Part shown: positions 13,403-25,900 of the stretch, one piece after another
Layout of the letters: every line of letters starts with the position of its first letter
Numbering within the stretch: the stretch's first letter is position 1
Assembly (NCBI RefSeq): GCF_954871325.1
Contig: NC_088776.1
Coordinates: 43,976,569-44,040,568 of the forward strand
Source: Gordionus sp. m RMFG-2023
Taxonomy: Eukaryota; Nematomorpha; Gordioida; Chordodea; Parachordodidae
Reading direction: 5' to 3'
Length of the DNA stretch: 64,000 nucleotides
The notes under the pieces: model-generated
What the model was told of the DNA's origin: nothing
Seen by the model: the letters and a program-made list of their open reading frames with translations, nothing else
Database searches by the model: none
Position numbers and translations under genes: made by a program

Positions 13403-13921
13403 ATGGAAACTACCAGTCGATTAGTGGATCTAGGGGGGTCCTGCTACATTCAAATTACCCTGATCCCCAAGAATACCGGTATGACAATACCAGCCACGAT
13501 GGTACTAGATAATTCGATGATGTCTGGAGGTCCCCGTATCAAGAAATGTTTCCATTGTCGAAGCAATGATCATATTCGAAGCCAGTGCCCAAGCTTAGGA
13601 AGAGACGGGCGATCGCCTCTAGCCCCTATCAATGACAACACTATTGGGCAATCAACCAGGCAATATCGAAGGAGAGGGGAGGACTCTACGCGGGAGACAG
13701 CTCCATGCGCTCCCATACGACAAGCGCCGTCAGCCAACAGGGGTGCCCTGAATGGTACCTCCAGCGGAAGTTCCAGCAGCACGTCAAACCCCCCCATTGA
13801 CAACATTCTCCCGCGAACGGTCGATAACATTCAAGGACCTACGCCGACGACGTCAGCTTTTTCTGCGGAAGCTACACGTATAGATGACATGGACTTGTGG
13901 GAGAATCAGTTACTCTCCTGA
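13403..13921 (+). CDS. extra CCHC zinc-knuckle frame between integrase and 3' LTR
   Basis: A 172-codon frame, clearly more GC-rich than its surroundings. It has a central CX2CX4HX4C knuckle (CFHCRSNDHIRSQC), then a Ser/Thr/Pro/Gly-rich, probably disordered tail ending DDMDLWENQLLS. A CCCGTTGCAG stretch just upstream resembles a splice acceptor, so it could be expressed from a spliced RNA. It is not an envelope protein: no signal peptide or membrane segment is seen. It might be a second nucleic-acid-binding accessory protein of the element or captured foreign sequence. Confidence 0.6.
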   Translation: METTSRLVDLGGSCYIQITLIPKNTGMTIPATMVLDNSMMSGGPRIKKCFHCRSNDHIRSQCPSLGRDGRSPLAPINDNTIGQSTRQYRRRGEDSTRETAPCAPIRQAPSANRGALNGTSSGSSSSTSNPPIDNILPRTVDNIQGPTPTTSAFSAEATRIDDMDLWENQLLS

Positions 13922-14013
13922 AGGCTCCACAAAAGGTCCCCGCTGCACCCAGACACCTTTTATATTATATTTTTTTTGTTATTTGGCGTGCCACAGCCCA
14001 TAAAGGGGTGGCA

Positions 14014-14449
14014 TGTCATAAATGATACCCATTTTAGTAGAAATATCAATCAATTTTATAAATATATTAGTTTTTAATTAACCAAATGTCAGTCATTTCT
14101 GACAAAGATTTTTGTTTATATTTTTTTGTTGAACAAAGAAACACTTTTTTTTTATGACTTTTCGATTTTTATATTTTTGTGACTTTTAAATTTTTGATAA
14201 CCTTTTTTTTGATGGTAATAAAACCTTTTTAAATTATGATAATATTTTGCGCCTTTAATTTTTTACCTTTGTAATTTGAAATAGTTTTATTTAATAAAGA
14301 TATAGATCCGAAGATTAGTTTGCCTAGCATTTAATTTGATAGTTTGCATTCTGAGTTTAGCTTTATAGTAGAATTTAGTCTTAGTAATTTTTCTGATATA
14401 ATTAATATTTGAACCTCTTGTTTCCTCTTTATTTTCGGTTTTTTTGTCA
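14014..14449 (+). repeat. 3' LTR
   Basis: 436 bp, TGTCATAAATG to TTTTTTTGTCA. It lacks an 8-bp ATATATAA-like repeat present in the 5' LTR and has one T more near its end. It is preceded by the purine tract AAAGGGGTGGCA and followed by the target duplication ATGTT. Confidence 0.95.
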
Positions 14450-14619
14450 ATGTTAATATTATTTCCTCTACAATTGGCTATTAATGATCGCCTAAAAAAA
14501 TCACTTTAATCATTGATTTAAGAACTCCCACAATTGTAAGAATATTAAAATCAATGAAAAGGTCAATGGCAATATTAGATTGCACAAACGTTGATTCTCA
14601 ATTTTTATATTGCTGGAAT

Positions 14620-15380
14620 GACTATTAAGTTTGAAAGATTTCTGTAATCATTTTATTATAGAAGCATGTGAAGTCATTTTGTCGAAAGATGATTGGTGGC
14701 AAATAAAGGACCTTACTAGTGTATTAGTTACTTTAAAAATAATAACATTAAGAATGAAAATCAGAACAATTATGTTTACTTATTTTTATGGCATATGGAT
14801 TAGATGCCGATTAGATTTAGAAAGATTTATTAGTCCTTTTTCATAAGGAGTATTAGAAAACATGTAGACCCTCGATATCAAGTTAAGTAGAGCAAAAACA
14901 AATGGCTAAAGACCATCTTAATTATGACACACGCAAAACTCCAGTATATACAGTATATTAGAGGCTGCCAATACCTACTGGTTGCACTGATGATAATGAA
15001 GGCAACAATGATGATCTTGAAAATATTTTTAGATAGAGAAAAAATCAAATTATCATTCGATACAAAGGAGGATCAAAAAATGACTATTGCATCTTTAATT
15101 GAAAAGTTCTCAGAAGTTAAGAGAATAAAGGATACAAATATTTTAAAATCCTGGGATCCTTCAATATATCCAGAATTATATATCTTTTATAGAATCGTCA
15201 TGGTTGTACCGGCGACACAAGTACAATAATTTATGTTATATAAAGATAACTTTCTATTTTAGGTAAGCGCAAACGTGGATTTTCATCTTTGAAATAAATA
15301 TTGTCTAATTTACGTGGAAATCTCAAGGATGATATTTTAGAAGATATTATGATTGTGCGATTTAATAAAACATTTAAAAT
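14620..15380 (+). pseudogene. hAT transposase C-terminal remnant
   Basis: Open pieces at 14631-14846 and 14924-15229 read DDWWQIKDLTSVLVTLK and later SIYPELYIFYRIVMVVPATQ, the conserved approach to the hAT dimerisation region. After VPATQ there is a GT..AG intron (about 15,224-15,261), then SANVDF and, after breaks, DILEDIMIVRFNK. The N-terminal zinc finger and the first catalytic Asp region are missing. The same VPATQ|V intron occurs in the hAT at 34974-37888, so these are relatives. Confidence 0.7.
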
Positions 15381-15577
15381 ATAAATTATTTTAAAATTTT
15401 TTATTTGTTAATTATGAATGTGTATATAATTAAATATAATAAAAAAATGAAAAAAAAGTCTGATTTTGAGTCATTTTTTTTACGTTCCCTAATCCCTGAA
15501 CCCGGACCCTTTTTAAATTTTTTTTAACTGTACCCGAACCCGAAACCTTTTTTTAAGACGAAGGGTTCACATCCCTG

Positions 15578-17202
15578 CTTTTATTTATCGCTTTTTTATC
15601 TAAAAATAAAAATGTTTAAGTGTAAATTTTATCACATATGTATAAGCATATAATTTAATTAAATATATATTATAAAAATATTAAGACTTAATTATATATA
15701 TATAATATTAAAACTTAAATAAAAAAAATATATAAATATTAATTCTTTCTCATTTATATCTATAGATATCAGTTCAAGATTGTGATTGATATTTTTATCG
15801 TGCAAAAGGAATTTATAAATCCTTGCTTAGCCATGACACCAATTAATTATAAACAATACCACTGTTGGGCACAATTATTTTAAGCAAATAGAATTTTGTA
15901 AAATAACTTTATATATATTCCGCTAACTTTTAATTAATAAATTATAAGTTTAATATAAAAATAATTTTTAAATTTTAAATCTATTTTTGGTTTCGATTGA
16001 AAAAAACTTATTAAAAAATTTAAAATCTAGCAATAACTTTTATAATTCAGTAATTGATCATTTTACTCAAAAACAAAGACGAATTCTACTTATTTATATA
16101 TTTAATTTTTTTTATGGTTTGACTAATAAATAAAAATAAAATTTTTTTTTAAGACTATGTTTTTAGCCAGAATTTGACATATGCTAATATAGTGTGAGTG
16201 GTATGGATAAGCAAAAAGATATCGAAACAAAAATTATTATTATAAAATATAACTAACTGACTATTAACCTAATAAATTCTATATATATACTTTTCAAAAG
16301 TAAATAACAATCAATGTAACTATTAGATTAATATTATGTTAAGTGAAAGAAATAATATAATAAGTCCGTAAGGTAAAATTTAAGTTGATATAATTCAAAT
16401 ATATCAACATATGAGGAGGCATTTCTACCTCCTTAATTTCAATCCTCAAATCGATCAAGGTTTATCGATTAAATGAATCATTTTAAAATCAGCTATATTC
16501 TTACTCAGCAAATTTTTAATCTTTCATGGCTATTTCAGGAACTCTCGCCCCCAAGCCAATAACTATATTGTCCACCTCAGATCCAAAAATTTTATCCCTA
16601 CCTACTCCTTTTAAATTTACCCTCTCATCTCCTACGAAATAAAAATTAGCAAAAAATGAAATCCAAATTAAAACTAATTATCCCCCCAATTTTATTCAAA
16701 TCATGATAGCGTTTAACATCCTCGCCCACCATTTCAATGATCCCCCTCCCCGTAGTGTAAGTCCCTAGTAGCATTCCACTTGTATAAATGTATCTATAAA
16801 AATTTTAATATTTTTTAAATAATTTAAATAGAAAATTATTTAATATTTTATAAGTTTAACTATCTCGATAAGACCTTAGCATATAGTGTGGAAGAGGTTT
16901 GCAATTAATATCAAAATATTAGATTGTTTCTTGGTATAGCATTCGTATTATTTTAAATTAACAAAAAGGCTATTTAAAATTTATTTAAAATATAATTATC
17001 AAGTAAAAAAAATATATAAAATTATTTTTAAAAAGGTATAATATTCAATTGCATATATTACAAAACATGATAATTTAAAATTTGTCTATAACATCCCAAG
17101 TGTTCATCATAAAGGATATATTTTATTAAAAAATTGCATTGAATACATATTTCTTAAATACAAATTCGATAAGACAATTTGTTTTAAAAATATTAATATT
17201 TA
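15578..17202. other. AT-rich region downstream of the DAPK-like gene
   Basis: Lies between the hAT end and the stop codon of the host gene. It presumably includes the 3' untranslated region read on the minus strand, which would extend left from 17,202. A GC-richer strip at 16,530-16,770 has pyrimidine-rich runs but no open frame. Nothing else is seen. Confidence 0.4.
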
Positions 17203-19975
17203 TTATTCTTCTCTAGATGTAATCGCAAACAAAGGTACCAATTGAAATAATGCCTCAACTAGATCCTGTCTATCACAAGGCATCGATAATAATTTAACCA
17301 AATTTCCCAGAGTTTTATTCAATCGATAATTAGGTGAGGTTCTTTGATTGTTGCTAAGTTTGTTAATCATATGATTAATTTCATATGTTTCATCGTTAGT
17401 ATGTTTATGCCATTCGTTTATTATGAGTTGAGTTTTACTGAAATCGGGCGTTGGCGACTCTTGGTTATGATTAGCTTTTTTTGTAATGAAAATATCATTA
17501 GTTATATATATTCCTCTTTCTTTCTTAAGTTGAATTGAAAATTATTAAATTATTCTTATTTATAAAATACAAAGGTATATTGCTCCTAAAAATTTTCAAT
17601 TTTAAAAATAAGAAGTTAACTTTGACTATCAGTTTGTCCATCGTTATTTTTCTTATTCACGTTATTTAAATCGATATCACTAACAAGATCACAATAGGCG
17701 GCGTCGTGTTTATTATCAGTTTCGATACCAGATTGATCCAAATATAAATCGCTGATAAATATCTCATTAATTACTTTTTCAGAATGTCCGCAGCATTCAT
17801 CAAATGTATTTTCTACATTAAAAATAAACAATATTTATGTATGCATCCATATACATCCCCTTGACTATGCCATAAAAGAAGCAAATCATAATTCGAAAAG
17901 AAAAATGTCAGATTCATTATTATCATTTTATTCCATCATAATTATTACATTTATTATATATTCCTAAACAGAAGAGTTTAAATAAAATATGGTTGTTATA
18001 TTGCATAAGTTTTTTTTAAAATATAAGTACCGGTGACGGTAATAATAGTGTGCAGCTCTGTACACCATATAAAAATTTACTAATCCATAACCAACTGTTA
18101 TTAATTTATTATATATTAATCCTACCCCATATCTGGCTACCTTTTAACCAACCCAATCTTAATCTCATCCATGATGGTTCCTTTAATAAAAAACATGGTC
18201 CCTTAGGGAATCGACACCGGTAGTTAAGCTTGTTATGCTTCCTCAACTTAGGTCTCTAGACCCTATAGTTACAGTTGTCATTAATAATATGGTGATTTTT
18301 TTAAATATAATAATTTAATGAAGACAACACATTACATTGAACGCATCTAATGGTTTTTATATAAAATTTGACGCAAAAACAGTGCACACCGGGTGTCCTA
18401 TCATGACAGGTATCGGCATAATATGTGACAGTATCGGTATATGGGCATTTTCTGGTAAAAATTTCCATTTATTTATTTATTCTTCATTTAATTTCTTTTT
18501 ATAAAATATTTTATTATACACAAAGATTCTAATGGAATGTGTACAAAATAGTATTTAATAAACCCTCAAAAATTTATTGTATGTGGTTTAAATTGAAAAA
18601 CAGTATTCTCATAGGTCAAAATTCGGATGGGATCGATTTCGATATTAAAATTAAAAAAATATCAAAACCCCTGACCGATATTTTCAAATTCTCGCATAAA
18701 CTCCTCTTAAAAATATAAAAATAAGCAATTAAATATTTTATTTTGACTTTGGTCTTTTGTTTAACTATTTTTAATTTTTTTTTAAAAAAAACTGAATTTT
18801 AATAAACAAAAGAAATTAAATTAATTCCAATTTTTAATAAAGCACTTTGGTGATATTTTTGTTGCTTTTGGTTGTTTTAAAACCAGTGTTTAAGTTTTTC
18901 TTCAAAAGTGCACTTTTGCCTTTATTTTTATCCTGCCTTACCACTATTAAATAGTAAATTTATGGAAGTTATATTTTGGTCAAAGGAGAACATTTTATAT
19001 GTATTTTAAATAGCAAAGTAAACGACATTAAGAGTTCAAGGACCAAGGGTAGAAAGCATAATTTTCATATATAGCATCCACAACAAAATGTCCCTGCAAA
19101 AATACGATTTTTAAGATAGTCGAATCCACTTAAAATAAAAAAAAAAATTGTTGACCAAGTCCGACAACTGATTTTATTTATTTATTTATTACCTTTGTTA
19201 ACTGCCGATATACCATTGTGCCTACAGGAGTCTAATATTGGCAATATGCTGGCCAGTCCTAAGGACACTGCGAATAGGCACCAATCTTTTCCTAAAGGGT
19301 CAGCAATATCCAATTCAAAACATAGTCTTTTAACTATATTGGGGTACTGGTATTCACATTCATTTCCGGTCAGGTAACATGGGGTTGGAAAATTTGAGAA
19401 ATGATTCGAGAAAAATGGTAATTCCCACCAAGGCGTTATGATGGATTGTATATCGCGAGAGTTCCAGCAAGATCGAGAAAGTAGTGTCGTATGATTTGTT
19501 TGCTCATTGGAAGACTCGAGGTTATATTCATCGTTTGAATTAATATTAACTTTTAAGATTTTGTGGCTACCCTCGTTATTTATAGGTGCAGATTCTGATA
19601 TTTTTATTTTGTAGTGATCTTTGTCATAAGAGGTTTGGATATCATTTTTGGTTATTACGCTATCCCGATCATTTTTTCTATCTATATTTAAAGAATGGTG
19701 GGTATCATAAATGGTAGAGTCGTTTTCCGTACTTACAAAGTCTACAGTGTTATAAATGCTGTAAGAGTCATTCCAATCGTGGCGAGAGTCAAAGTTAAGA
19801 TCATCAGGGCTGTTGCTTAGGCAGACTTTATTGTCGATACCATTATAAATCTCGAGTTCATTAGCTTCAAAAGGCTTGTCATTAATGTTAGCAGATTGGT
19901 TAATATTAGTTTTAAGATGATTAATGGGTAAATTAATATCCGTGTACTTCTTTGAACAATTCTGGAACCACAAAC
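17203..19975 (-). CDS. DAPK1: linker and death domain, exons 22-24, with stop codon
   Basis: Exon 19193-19975 (261 codons) begins with CSKKYTDINLP and is dominated by Asn, Asp, Ser and Ile for about 190 residues. It then enters a conserved stretch with IVKRLCFELDIADPLGKDWCL followed by FAVSLGLASILPIL, the start of the DAPK1 death domain. Exon 17621-17812 is an acidic, probably disordered insertion (KKNNDGQTDSQ). Exon 17203-17519 restores the fold with LIINEWHKH, RLNKTLGNLVKLLSMPCD, then RQDLVEALFQLVPLF, and stops at TAA 17203-17205. Vertebrate DAPK1 has REW, TVGTLMSKLRELGRRD and AADFLLKAS at the same places. Death domains are six-helix protein-interaction modules. The domain is split by the acidic exon and the protein lacks the Ser-rich tail that follows it in vertebrates. 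The acceptor choice among several AAAG sites at 17519 is set by phase. Confidence 0.88.
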
Positions 19976-22900
19976 CTGCAAAAAAAAACTTATTAAATTT
20001 AAAAATAAAATCCAATAGATTATAAGATATAAAACTAAAATTCATAATTTAAAAAAAAAATTTTTTAAATTTTAATAAAGTACATAAATAACGACAAATA
20101 AATTACATATTCGGTCACTTGAATATACATAGTGTTGAACATTTTGATATATAGGTTCGGTTCAAGTTCCATGAAGAAAAAAATTATATAGGTTTGGGTT
20201 AGGAAGGAATTAAATTTTATAAAGGTTTAGGTTGGGCTAAAAAACCTTTAATGGAAATTCATAAATTCAGTATTTTTTTTTACAGTATACTCTCATATAA
20301 CTCTGTAATTAATTTAAATCTTATTTTATGATTAATATAGAGGAATAAGAAAAATAAAACACAATTCATAGTTAACCCAAAATTTATTAAAATATATCAT
20401 CTAAATTGAATATATTATTTGTTCGATCGTGGTGATAGAATATATTTTAATCCTGAATGCTCTTATTTACGATGCTGGAACAGACTTGGCTACTGTGGCT
20501 AATAGAAGAGTTAGGGTTGCTCTAATTTTATTCCTTTCCATAAGCAAGAATATCGGTTTTCTTATTCCGTTCGATGCCATTAAAAGAATTTATAATGATA
20601 CCTATGAATAGTTCCGGTTTTGTTTTGTAAGCGTATTTTGATTTTTGTGATTTTCTTTCATTTGCAATAAGGATTCTGTCATCTGAGTCGGAATAATTAT
20701 GTCGAGATGAAAGTAAATCATATATCATTATACATTAGGCCTATTTTATGACGAATCATATTTAATTCGAATAAAATGAATTCGAATAAATATTCTTTTG
20801 CATCAAATTATTCGGAATGATTATTGATATGATTTTAAATATAATTTAATCATTTCTCATTTCTATTGATAACCAGTCAATCCAAGTGATGTGAATAATA
20901 TGTCAATTGCTTGTGAAAACATTTCTCAGTTGGAGGTGATTTGCTGACAAAAAATCGCATATCTTATAAAGAAGAAACAATAAGAAAACTATTTGTTTTA
21001 AATATTAGGCCTGGCATTATAAATAAAATTAAAAAGGATTTTAATTTAGTTAATAATTTGATTGGATGTTATTAATCATCAGATTATTATAATAATTTTA
21101 TCTATTTAAAATTAGATATGTAATAAAAATTCTCGTCAATATATTTTAGTATGAATTATTTTATATTAAAAAAATGAATTATTCGAAGCGAATACAAATA
21201 GAAAATTTTATTATTAGTACGAATATGAATAGTAAATTACTTGATTCATTAATAATGTACTATTCGATTCATATTCGTTTGTGACGATATTAAATATCGT
21301 ATCGGCACCAATATTTTGTGCTTTTAAAAATATCGGATTTGACCGATAAATTTTTAAAAACCGATTTGATCCGATATTTTTATTATTATTGACTATTTTA
21401 TAATTGGATTTAATAATTATTTATTTTATAATAATCTCATAATAATAAATTAATGAAAGGAACTAAAATATAATTTATTTATTGTAAAGTTTAAAAAAAT
21501 AGTTAAAAATTGCATACTATTTTTTGTTATATTATCTGCAACAAGAAAATTATTTTAAAATATCGAATGAGTCACATTCAAGCTAGTGTTGTTAAACGGT
21601 TCGATTCAGTCAATTTTTAAAAACGGTTATTCAAGATTTTAGCCCACAGTAAATTAGTCCAAATTTATTGCTATTGCTCAGATGATAGAAAAGTTTGAAT
21701 TTCCATTGGCAAAATTTCGAGACTTAGGTAAAATTTAAATTGACTAAATATTTTAATTTATTAACGGAGAATAATAAAAAACGAAATACATTTAATCATT
21801 TATGAAAATTAATTGGTTTTTTTTAAATAGAAAGATAATTTTTATTACATTGTAATGTAGTTAAACTTAGTCGAGTTTTTAAAATGGCTAGATTTAATAA
21901 TATTATTACCTAAACCTCGAAAAAACTGTTGGCAAAATATTGACGTTTGGGTACTCAATTTTTGGTAAAAAATTAGGTACGAAGATAGATGGTATATAAA
22001 AATTATTAAAAATATCGGATCGGGTTTTTTAGTATTATCGGATGCTATTGTAAAAAATTTGTGGATCGGCACAGCTCTAATTATTAATATAATATATAGA
22101 GTATATAAAAGTATATTAATAACAAACTACATAATGCATAATTGTTTTAAAAAAAACAAATTACATAATAATTCAATATCGCCCAGAGATAAATTTTGCT
22201 AGGAGATAAGATACAAAATTACGTCATAAAATAAAAATCTATATGAACCTTGATTGCCAGGTTTACAAAGGTTCGATTAGCTCCTTCAATTTTTTCAAAA
22301 AAAAAGGTTCAATCCAGGTTAATTAAACAATATACTAAATTATATAGGCACGGTTCGGTTTTCGAGATTCGGTTCGATATTCTGCCTGATTATTATAGGC
22401 TTCATCCAAAGGATGTAAGAAAGAGGCAATTTTAATTGTATATTTATTATGTAATAAACTTTAGTTCTCATAAATGTTAATGATATGGTGTTTTTTAAAA
22501 GTTGCACTTGTGCAAAATTGATCAGAATGTTAAAATTCAAAATGGACCAAAAATGAAAATAACAAGAATAAAATAAGATATTACCTTTATCATCCTTAAT
22601 CACATCTCCTAAAGCGCCCCTGGAAATTGACAAGTGTGACTGATAGAGATCTTTAGCCGAATAGCAAGGAATGGCTAAGTAGATATTAAATATTTTTTTA
22701 CGTAACTCCGGATTATTCTCTTCACAATCTAAATCTAGTCGATACGTACTATCAGTATGATAATCTTGGGAACATGACGAATAATTTTTGGCATAATTTC
22801 CGCTATTTTCAGGCCTAGAAAAAAAAAATTTTTTCAAAGATATTGGGTCAAACACAGATCTTCTAAAAGGAGTGGAAGGAAGTGCTGAACTGGTGACGTC

Positions 22901-25900
22901 CTCTACGATATCTACCACATCGTTTAAAAAGTAAAATAGGGTCGAATTTATGTTAGCGGGACCTTTGGCTAGTATGTCTAAGCAATATACGACGTCACTG
23001 GAACTAATTTAAAAAACAATAGGATGAGAAAATATTTGAATTGCCATTAAAATAAAATAAATTAAAAAATGAATACAAAAATTTTTTCTATTCTTTAATA
23101 GCCCATATTTAATTTTAAAAACCAATAGCATATAACAGCCAATCAAAATTGCTTGTTCATACACTAAATAAGGATTGGCCATATTGTATATAAATAATCA
23201 ATTTTTGTATCATTCAATTCGTTAAAAATTTACTCAGTGTTGTTAGGATCGGAGTTCTTTTCGTATATAACAAATTTATCAGTTGCTAGATTATAATTGG
23301 GTAAAGGGATGATATTTACCAAACATTCTAAAGTATCGCTGATTAACTTTGACCCCGTAGCATATCTGATCAATAAAAAATAGCAATATATTTATAATCA
23401 TACAGTTAAAGTTATATAATAAAAATTGCAAAAATATTGGAAAATGAAACAGCTATTAGAAATCAAAAACATAATGCCCAAATATAAGTTGGGTAGAAAA
23501 AAAAATATAATTTTCCTTTCATTCTTTCCTTGAATTTGAAAATAAAACTACGAATTGGTTTTTGTTTAAAATTATAAAAATAATATATTTTTCGGGGATA
23601 AAATGGTAATTTACAATTTAGTGACTAATATTTGTAAAGAAGACCTTTACTGTAATAATCCATTGTGTTCTTCGTCAGCGTGTTCTTGAAGAATAGATCG
23701 GAACCGATTTTGAATCCTTGGGAATATATCCAGTAACTGCGTGTTATTGGTTTGAAAGCACTTTACGTTATCTGAAATGACTGGCAATATTCTGTAACCG
23801 CCGTACAGCATTTCACCCAGATTTTTAAGTGGATAAGAAAATGCTGGCAGACAAAATTCTTATTTTAAAAAAAAATAAATAATATGAATATCTATAATAG
23901 GTGTTTGAACGATTAATATATAAAGTAAACTTTATAAAATGTTCACTCAAATGCGATCCTTAATTGGCCAAATTAGGAAGATACTGGTAATATCATGAAA
24001 TGGCCACCATGTTAGTCACTTTAAAATTTGTGCATATTAAAAAAAATTAAGGAATATGAGTGTTTATGGTAACAACATTGGATATCTGAAAAAAAAAATC
24101 TGATAAATGTTATGTAATCAAAAACTTGAATTTTGCTTTGAATTTTTAAAAAAACCGAGTCGGGCCGGGCAAAAACTAAATTCCAACCGAACCGGGTTGG
24201 GTTTGAAATTTTGCCATATGCAGACTTCTAATTGATACGGCTTCTCATAATATAGGAAATAGTATATTTATTGTTTAATTTTCAAAAAACCATTTTACAC
24301 AATAAGTAATTGATCAAAAAGTTAAAAGTATCATATATTTCTTAACAAACTCGTCATGACGTCGCTACAGAGCCCTTGATTGATGAGTCGGCCAAATACC
24401 TGACTATTTAAACAGTTAAACTCATATTCGATCGTCGATTCTTTGCGATCTACTCTATTTTGTTCTGGCTTATTTCGATGATCTTGGTTATAATCTACAA
24501 AATAGGTCGAATTTTGGTACTGCGTGCATAGTTGTAAAGCTTCGAGGAGAGGCAAAAGTTCGACTATATCGAATTCGCGAAAGGCATATGCGATCTCGTC
24601 GATGTTCAGTCGCGGAACTACGTAATTATCTATTTGATCATTTTGATAGACAAATAACTTTCCTATAATGTCGGAACATAACCATGCTGGATCCATAACC
24701 ACAAGATCCCTCTTGCTAGGACACTTTATATATAGGACCTGTGCATTTGAAAAATAATCAAGTTATATAAAAGTGTGGTTGGAAATATTACTTGGCTAAA
24801 TTGATAATCGGTTTAAATTTTTTATATATATATTATAAAATAATCAACGATCGAGAGTTACGATTAAAATATGATTTTAATAAAAATTATATTAAAATTA
24901 AAAAATTCTTATTGTTTAATAAGTAGTTTAAATTTTTTTAAGCGTTTTATTAGAATTTTCACTTAGGCGCCGAACCGAAACCGATATTTAATATCGATAC
25001 AGCCCTATAAAAAAGTTTAAAGGAATTAATAGTTATTACTGGTTTTTTTAAAGCATAACAAAAAAATCAATAATTTCATAATATATTCTGTCTTAATAAT
25101 TGGAGTCTATTTTTACAATTCAAACGTATATTATGTATTATTAAATATATGATGAAATCCATGACAAATCAAAATGAGTTACAATCAGACTCCATTAGAT
25201 TTTGCATTCTATAACTAAAAAAATTTTTTTTAGCCTCCAACTACAAACAGCTGCAGAGATACGGGTCTCTAAGGGTCGAAAAATAGGGCATTTTGGGCAA
25301 AATGCGCTCCCTTTAATTTTAGATATCTTTGGATATAATTGAGCTAGAAGCGTCATTAAAGAGTGTTTAATTCAATCCAAATAATATAGAGCTTGGGAGT
25401 GTTTTTCGAAATTATATTATAGATATTATTGGAAATTTTTTTAATTCAGACTATAGCAGTGGTATAATGACTGATAACTATTTAGTTAAAGGAGAGAAGT
25501 GCCAATTGAAGTAAAGACTCATTATATTCTAATTTTAAAGAAACCAATATTGATATAAAGTAAATTTGAATAAATTTGCAGATTTAAGACCAAATTTTTT
25601 AATTTATTTTAAACTAAAATGTCTGGTTATTTTAAATCAAAAAGCAAGAGTTCGCCCTTGTGAGAATAAAAATATTAAACACCTTTAGATTCATTAAATT
25701 TTACAAAGCAAACACCAGAATTAATTCACATAAGGAAGATGAATATGAAAAATATCTTGTTCCAAAGGCCAATTCCCAGAATACAAAAGTTTCGTGTTTT
25801 TATGCATGTGGAAAATTGAATTAAAGTTAAATTATATTCATATTGTGAAAATTATTTAATACAATATATAAAAATTAAATTTTGTCTTCAATAAATCGAT

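Larger units (their letters stand above)
7375..14449 (+). mobile_element. Ty3/gypsy LTR retrotransposon, young
   Basis: LTR element with a 5-bp target duplication ATGTT (7370-7374 and 14450-14454), inserted in a hAT. Order: 5' LTR, gag-like region with two CCHC knuckles, protease, reverse transcriptase, RNase H, integrase, a non-coding spacer with tandem repeats, an extra CCHC-bearing frame, purine-rich AAAGGGGTGG, 3' LTR. This protease-RT-RNase H-integrase order defines Ty3/gypsy. The LTRs differ by one substitution and two small length changes over about 436 bp, so insertion was recent. All parts are present, but the coding region is spread over several frames, with about five interruptions, some of which may be frame changes the family uses. 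Treated as a fossil. Confidence 0.95.
7145..15577 (+). mobile_element. hAT transposon interrupted by an LTR element
   Basis: The left end reads CTAGGATGTGGACCCGAACC and the right end, inverted, CAGGGATGTGAACCC, flanked by a near-perfect 8-bp target duplication (CCTTTATT at 7137-7144, CTTTTATT at 15578-15585). Both ends have GAACCCGGACCC subterminal repeats, as does the hAT at 34974-37888. Without the LTR element (7375-14449 plus one TSD) it was about 1.35 kb, so it was already internally deleted. The C-terminal transposase remnant lies at about 14,620-15,380. Confidence 0.8.

Noticed and set aside
21290-22080. A complete TATCGG-type hAT element
   Set aside because: Both edges contain ATCGGCAC, but in the same orientation rather than inverted, and no target duplication is seen, so the boundaries cannot be supported.
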